A stretch of 64,000 nt of DNA, taken from NCBI GenBank assembly GCA_030674185.1, contig JAPXFY010000022.1, forward strand, positions 48,917,697-48,981,696, in the 5' to 3' direction. Position numbers and translations under genes: made by a program. Source of the DNA: Monoplex corrugatus. Its lineage: Eukaryota; Mollusca; Gastropoda; Littorinimorpha; Ranellidae. This document shows, one piece after another, positions 59,220-64,000 of this stretch (position 1 is the stretch's first letter; the number at the start of each line of letters is the position of its first letter). The notes beneath the pieces were generated by a model that ran no database searches, had not been told where the DNA came from, and saw only the letters and a program-made list of their open reading frames with translations.

Positions 59220-59421
59220 CACCAGTATATGTTCGATAAAGTCTTACGTACTTTCTTTTAGTAGTAGTAGTAGTAGTAGTAGTAGTAGCTGAGGGCTGGC
59301 TCGTAGCCTAGGCCTTCTGGCCTTTTAACGCCCTATTTTTTTGTTTTACGCTTTCTTCTTCGGGGTCTGAAATATTCCTTAATATGCCTTAATATTCATA
59401 CTTGAGCAAATCTGCTTCAGT

Positions 59422-59922
59422 CTATTTTTTTAAATAAAATTTTGAATTCTGCGTCATCGTCCAGGAAATTTTGAATTTGTTAATGCTGTTAGTAAATTTA
59501 ATTTCAAAAGGAATTTTATTCCACAATTTAACAATTCTGTTAGAAAAACAAAATGCTCTTGTGTTAGTATTTCTGTGTTTAACAAATATTTTACCTTCAG
59601 CATTCCTTGTTATACTAGCTTGTGGAAAGGAAAAAAATGTTTCAACTGATAGCTTATCCATCCCATTCATTATTTTGTATACCTGTATTAAATCCCCCCT
59701 AACCCTCCTACCTTTCAGTGAATGAAGTTTTAAAAACTTAAGCCTTTCTTCATAACTCATATTTTTACACTCTATAAGCAACCTAGTTGCCCTTCTTTGT
59801 ACATTTTCAATCATTTTTGACTGTCTTATCAAATACGGATTCCAAACAACACTTGCGTATTCTAAATGTGGTCTAACAAAAGCCTTATACAACATTAAAA
59901 ATGTATGTTTATTTATGTACAA
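59422..59922 (-). pseudogene. CR1 RT C-terminal domain
   Basis: 166 residues with LYKAFVRPHLEYASVVWNPY, IENVQRRATRLL, SLKGRRVRGDLIQVYKIMNG and FSNRIVKLWNKIPFEI, the standard thumb/C-terminal blocks of CR1/Jockey-group RT proteins. It overlaps the main RT frame by 14 bases (59909-59922), so a single indel separates them. The ORF ends 160 bp before the (ACT)n tail. Confidence 0.9.
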
Positions 59923-61414
59923 AAATTGTTCTTTTGATAATTCCTATCATTTGGTTAGCCTTATTTGCTACTCTTTTAATGTGCAGGTCAAAGGATAATT
60001 CACTATCAAATGTAACTCCCAAGTCTTTCTCCGTTTCACACACACTAATTTTCTGTACATCATTTCCAATTTTCATGAAATACTCTCGTCTAATATTTTT
60101 CTTACCAACATGCATTACATGGCATTTTGAAACATTAAAATATAAATTCCAAGTATCTGACCAGTTTTGTAGTATTAGCAAGTCCTGTTGAATTAAATTA
60201 ACATTGGCAACCTTGTCATATAGTTTTGTATCGTCAGCAAAAATTTTGCAAGTACAGTGCAGTGAATCAGGTAAGTCATTTATAAATATTGTAAACAAGA
60301 TTGGACCCAGTACACTGCCCTGAGGGATCCCGCTTTTTACTTTTGTTTCTTCTGATTCAGCATTTCCTACCTTTACCCTCTGCTTTCGATCATACAAAAA
60401 ATTTTGGATCCATTTGAGTGTATTTCCTGTAATACCATAAGATGCTAATTTTATGAGCAGTCTTTCGTGAGGTACAGAATCAAAAGCTTTTCTAAAATCA
60501 AGATACACGATATCAAAGGGGTCCCCATTGTCCATCATATTGGTGAAATCCTCCATAACTTCTAATAATTGGGTTACACAGGATCTTTTCCCTCTAAATC
60601 CATGTTGACATTTTGCATACAATTTATTACTTTCAAAGTGAGAAATGATACAATCTCTTACTAGTGATTCCAGTACTTTACAAACAATACAAGTTAAACT
60701 TACAAGTCTATAGTTCCCAGCGTCACTCCTATTTCCTTTCTTAAACAAGGCTTTAACATCGGCTGTTTTCCAATCCTTTGGTAACTCACCTGATTCTAAG
60801 GACTTATTAAATAATATACAAAGTGGCTTTGCAAGTTCTTTACTTACTTCCTTTAGTATCCTAGGGGATATCAAATCTGGTCCTTTAGCTTTATTCGGGT
60901 TTAGTTCCTGTAACTTTTTTTCTACCGCAGTTGGGGTAACTCTGATATCACATAATGATATACCATTTGACTTTGAATTTTCTATTAAATCTGGTAATGT
61001 ACTGATATCTTCTGTTGTAAAAACGCTTGCAAAAAATTTATTTAAAACTTCAGCTTTGTCTTTATCTGTAACAACCAGTTTTCCATCATTGGTTTTTAAG
61101 GGGCTAATACCTGTATTAACTTTTGTCCTTTCTTGTACATATTTCCAAAATTTTTTCGGGTTACTTTTACTTTCCTTAGCAATATTTTTCTCATACTCTT
61201 TTCTGGTTTTCTTCAACAATTTGGCACATTCATTTCTTACTGTTATATATCTATCATAATCACTACCTTTTTTGGTTCTCAAATATCTTTTATATGTATT
61301 ATACTTCTTTTTAATTTTCCTCAGAGCCTTTTTATCTAACCATATAGGTCTGAAATGTTTATAATTACTAACTTTAACTTTTGGGACACATTCCTCAACA
61401 CCATCATTTAACAC
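59909..61414 (-). pseudogene. CR1 reverse transcriptase core
   Basis: 501 residues. In order: a basic linker (RKIKKKYNTYKRYLRTKKG), KKFWKYVQERTK, the RT entry LNPNKAKGPDLISPRILKE, LPKDWKTADVKALFKKGNR, NYRLVSLTCIVCKVLESLV, CQHGFRGKRSCVTQLLEV, DIVYLDFRKAFDSVPH (motif A), SGIPQGSVLGPILFTIFIND (motif B), KIFADDTKLYD (motif C, the catalytic FADD) and WNLYFNVSKCHVMHVG. All catalytic aspartates are present. The N-terminal border (61404-61414) falls in a T8 run on the plus strand, a likely slippage indel. Confidence 0.92.
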
Positions 61415-62210
61415 TTTTTTTTATCATACCCCAAGCACTCTCAACATCCATATTGACCAAGTCACTCCAATCTTCATCCTTCACAATATTATTAAGTTTT
61501 CTGTAATCACCCTTATTAAAATCATACTTGTATTTGTCTACTATAGGTGCATTATACATTGAGACATACAATTTGAATTTCAATACGTCGTGGTCACTTT
61601 TACCAACCGGTTGTAAGTGCTCTATATCTGAGATTAAGTTTTCTTCATTTACTAGTATCCAGTCATCCAGAGAAGGAATTTGTCCTTTCCTTCTTCGAGT
61701 AGGTTCTGATACCTTTTGAATTAAAAATACATCACGTAAATTCTCAATTATTTTGTCACTTTTATCACCTCTCCACTCTCCATCCCAACCAACATTTGGA
61801 AAGTTAAAGTCACCAACAATACAAATCTTATCATATTTATTAAGTTTATCAGATTTTAAAACATCAAACAGCTTTTTGTCATTTTCTACTGTGCTTGTAT
61901 TAGGACTTCGATATATACATCCTAACAATACTTCTTCACCATTAGCACCACTAAAAGAGCACCACACACTTTCTTCAAGGTCTTCATTATTTAACTCTTC
62001 ACACTCTCTTGCATTCAACCTTTTTTCAGTATATAATACAACTCCCCTTTGCGGATTTTTTGACACAAACATATCAAAATTAGGAAAAGAATATTGATTC
62101 TCAATAAAATCTCTCACATTCTTCGGCTTGATTTCTGTCAGCCCAATCACACTTGTTTTAAATCATCTATGAGGGCCAAAAAACTCATTTTTTTTGTTTA
62201 ACAAACTATC
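61404..62210 (-). pseudogene. CR1 endonuclease domain
   Basis: The open part (61404-62150) shows VIGLTEIKPKN with the catalytic glutamate, GVVLYTEKRL, LLGCIYRSPNTSTVEND, KICIVGDFNFPNVGWDG and the closing PVGKSDHDVLKFKL with the SDH motif, followed by a W-rich end. The expected N-terminal phrase VVYSNVDSLLNKKNE is present just upstream in another frame (about 62170-62210), so an indel or stop near 62160 broke it. It would nick target DNA to prime reverse transcription. Confidence 0.9.
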
Positions 62211-62294
62211 AACATTTGAGTATACAACAATGCACTCTTCCTGAGTTACATGTTCACTTCTATTTACATTATGTACATGATCTTCTTTGTCGGT

Positions 62295-63209
62295 TCAATA
62301 TGTAGCTTTCTCCCTCCCACTTCCTGTTGGCCCTTTCCCACCCTCTGCTTCTCTTGGCCTGGAACTCACAGTCACAATCTGTCCATTCCTGATTACTATG
62401 TTCTGTTCGCCCTCATCCCTTCTTCTAATCAGTTCTTCTCTCAGCTCTTTGTACTTTTGCCTCTGTTTAGGAGTGTAGTCATGGTTGACATAGATTTTTT
62501 TTGTCAGATCTGTCACTCCGGCATTCAGCTCAGGAGACTTTCTCACTACTTCTTTCTTCTTTTCCTCATTTGTCATGGTTACCTTCAACATCCTGGGCCT
62601 ATTTCCTCCCACCTTTCCCAGTCTGACAGGCTCTTTCACATCATTGTCTTCTATATTTGTCAGTTTTCCAAGAATCGTTTTGGCAGCCTTCAAGTCGTCT
62701 TTCTTCCTATCCTCTGCACTATCTTCAGAGCTCTCTCTAACACCCACTATGATCACATTCATCTTTCTTTTTTCTTTCTCTTCTCTCTCCTCCATCGCCT
62801 CCTCAACTTTCTTACTCACTGCCTCATCGATTTTCTTGTCCAAGCTTTCTCCTCCTAGCCCTTGCTCTAGATCCTTCACCTGTTTGGTCAGATCATAAAC
62901 CATTTGCAATAGTTTGTCTAGGCGGACATCCGAACGCGATTGTATGTCCTGACTGTCCATGCATTTAAGACAAACATACTGCACATTCGGGCAGTTCAGT
63001 GTATCATACATTTCGTCCTTCATTTGGGCGCACTTCTGGTGTGTCCACTGTTTACAGACAAAACACTCAAGGTCTCTAGGTCCCTCGCTAGGGGTGTCGC
63101 ACACCGTACATTGCCATGTACCTAATTCCTCTATTTTGCTCTTTCCTCTTTGCCCTTTCCCCACGCGACCCTGATTTCCACCTCTACCTCCACGACCCCT
63201 GCAGGACAT
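62295..63209 (-). CDS. CR1 ORF1 protein with PHD finger and coiled coil
   Basis: 304 residues, open from ATG 63209 to 62295. The N-terminus is Gly/Arg/Lys-rich (likely RNA-binding). A PHD-type zinc finger occupies about residues 34-83: C-x2-C in CTVCDTP, C-x2-C in CFVCKQW, H-x2-C in THQKC, C-x2-C in VCLKCM. An acidic/basic coiled-coil region follows (residues about 95-150), then MNVIIVGVRESSED, a block common in CR1/L2-type ORF1 proteins that starts an RRM-like fold, then VRLGKVGGNRPRMLKV. In CR1 elements ORF1 packages the RNA. No frameshift is seen in this copy. Confidence 0.88.
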   Translation of the reverse strand: MSCRGRGGRGGNQGRVGKGQRGKSKIEELGTWQCTVCDTPSEGPRDLECFVCKQWTHQKCAQMKDEMYDTLNCPNVQYVCLKCMDSQDIQSRSDVRLDKLLQMVYDLTKQVKDLEQGLGGESLDKKIDEAVSKKVEEAMEEREEKEKRKMNVIIVGVRESSEDSAEDRKKDDLKAAKTILGKLTNIEDNDVKEPVRLGKVGGNRPRMLKVTMTNEEKKKEVVRKSPELNAGVTDLTKKIYVNHDYTPKQRQKYKELREELIRRRDEGEQNIVIRNGQIVTVSSRPREAEGGKGPTGSGREKATY

Positions 63210-63835
63210 TTTAGTTTAGCCTTCTAAGTAATAAAACTACAATTGTACTAACTATTGAGCAGTATACTTACAGCCTGACAAAAACTTTGGTTAGTAATGA
63301 AAAAACGAAAAATGAAACTGTGAACGTCGTGCTCCAACAACACAACACTGTTGCTATCCAATAATGTCCTGGAGTGGGCAGATGAAGGATTCGTTTTCAG
63401 ATCCACCAGCCTTCACTAATACAAGTAAATATGCACAATCTTTCACAAAGTTAAATAATATATAATATGACTTCAATTTCCCTAATTCCCTAACGCTGAT
63501 TGACAAATGGGTACATGTATTAAGTGCATTTTTGGCTCTAGGGAAGTGAGATACGGGGAAGCAGTTTTAGGTAATTTAAGCCCATTTTTATTTGTTGTCC
63601 CTAGAGATATTCTAAATTTGTATTCAGTTATGTTTTTTTTAAATCCCCTGTACGATAAATTGGACAGAGTGGTCAAATGCCAGGGACATCTCCTTAGATT
63701 ACGTGCGCGAATGCATTGATATGTGTTCTTAATTTTCTTTTCCTTTAAAGTATTGTGTATGTTTTGAAACGGTTATAGCCCTAATATGGGGTCTACGCGG
63801 TCGGCTGGGATTTAAACAACAACAAAAACAACAAC

Positions 63836-63937
63836 AAAAATCAACAATAATAATGTCACCAACTCCCACATCCAGGCAAAGGATATCCCCACATCTGGAG
63901 TCTCAAGTTGAGCAATGGGAAATAGTGTTTAATTAAT
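63836..63937. other. Short non-coding spacer
   Basis: Begins with the A/C-rich tail of family A ('aacaacaaaaacaacaac') and continues as ordinary sequence to the MITE at the window end. Confidence 0.5.
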
Positions 63938-64000
63938 CTTTTGACTCCCGCACCCTACCCAATAGCATCCTGCATTGTCCACTATGCTAGCAAAGCAAAA
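63938..64000. mobile_element. Truncated MITE (relative of 34246-34423), runs off the window
   Basis: Starts TTAATCTTTTGACTCCC and contains 'ccctacccaatagcat', 'tatgctagcaaagcaaaa'. The end matches the TTAACC(C/T)TTTGA(T/C)TCCC terminus, and the last bases match the inner 'gctttgctagcat' segment of the element at 34246-34423, in inverse order. The right end is outside the window. Confidence 0.6.

Larger units (their letters stand above)
59262..63495 (-). mobile_element. CR1-type LINE, nearly full-length, frameshifted
   Basis: Read on the minus strand: a 5' UTR (about 63210-63495), ORF1 with a PHD finger (62295-63209), endonuclease (61404-62210), RT (59422-61414), a 3' UTR and an (ACT)n tail (59262-59287 as TAG/AGT repeats). 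The same 3' end recurs at 49546-49793. Frameshifts at about 62165, 61410 and 59915 inactivate it, yet the codons around them are well kept, so decay is recent. The exact 5' edge, near 63495, is set by where family A resumes. Confidence 0.9.
55918..63835 (+). mobile_element. Family A repeat split by two nested LINEs
   Basis: The three pieces are 55918-56090 ('ccccgtggggattccgaggg' to 'ctgccttgctgatccatt'), 59220-59261 ('tcaccagtatatgttcgata', 'aagtcttacgtactttc') and about 63500-63835 ('atgggtacatgtattaagtg' to 'ggttatagccctaatatggg' and an A/C-rich tail). Joined, they follow the uninterrupted copies at 21345, 24705 and 32870 (reverse orientation). An L2 LINE occupies the first gap and a CR1 LINE the second. 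The piece order proves both insertions came after this copy. Confidence 0.85.

Overview
This window is animal nuclear DNA and is almost entirely non-coding and transposon-derived. There is no operon structure. It holds non-LTR retrotransposons with PHD-finger, endonuclease, reverse-transcriptase and restriction-like endonuclease domains, a Ty3/gypsy-type LTR element, Tc1/mariner DD34E transposons, tRNA-derived SINEs, MITEs and very long microsatellite and minisatellite arrays. The mixture (CR1 with a PHD ORF1, L2, RTE-like and R2-like LINEs, heavy CA/GT microsatellites) is typical of a lophotrochozoan invertebrate. A gastropod mollusc is my best guess, but this is inference, as no species-diagnostic host gene is visible.

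Layout. 0-5.7 kb: an old RTE-like LINE split by an internally deleted gypsy LTR element with a 4-bp target duplication, then a MITE. 6.4-10.3 kb: a ~60-bp minisatellite. 10.3-11.8 kb: exon-like repeats, one well-bounded candidate exon and a ~300-bp tandem triplication. 11.8-18.3 kb: a 34-35-bp minisatellite whose every unit looks like a fused splice acceptor/donor on the minus strand. 18.3-20.2 kb: two candidate minus-strand exons, a SINE with a 605-bp inverted-repeat element in its tail, and a G-rich intronic tract. 20.3-35.4 kb: small tandem arrays, several copies of a ~550-bp interspersed repeat (here 'family A'), a large CA-rich compound satellite and an apparently intact Tc1/mariner transposon. 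35.7-44.4 kb: a MITE, a decayed LINE, a 50-bp minisatellite interrupted by a second nearly identical Tc1 copy, a SINE, a further candidate exon, more minisatellites and a third Tc1 copy rearranged into a fold-back. 45.3-49.2 kb: an R2-like LINE (minus) flanked by ~200-bp direct repeats, one preceded by a tRNA-like segment. 50-51.6 kb: a dead second-family Tc1 element. 52.9-53.9 kb: minisatellite and microsatellites. 55.9-63.8 kb: one family A copy split twice, by an L2 LINE (plus) and a nearly full-length CR1 LINE (minus). The window ends in a truncated MITE.

How it fits together. Candidate host exons (10654-10707, 18348-18439, 19765-19829, 40958-41019) are all on the minus strand and have good acceptors, so most of the window may be introns of one minus-strand gene that I cannot name. 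The only apparently intact protein genes are the two Tc1/mariner transposases at 26800-27828 and 38894-39922. The remaining large ORFs are fragments of dead retrotransposons. I found no bacterial-type defence system or other clearly new enzymatic system. The unusual content is structural: splice-site-like minisatellites, a fold-back transposon intermediate, an R2-like LINE with a possible tRNA-like 3' end, and multi-level nesting.
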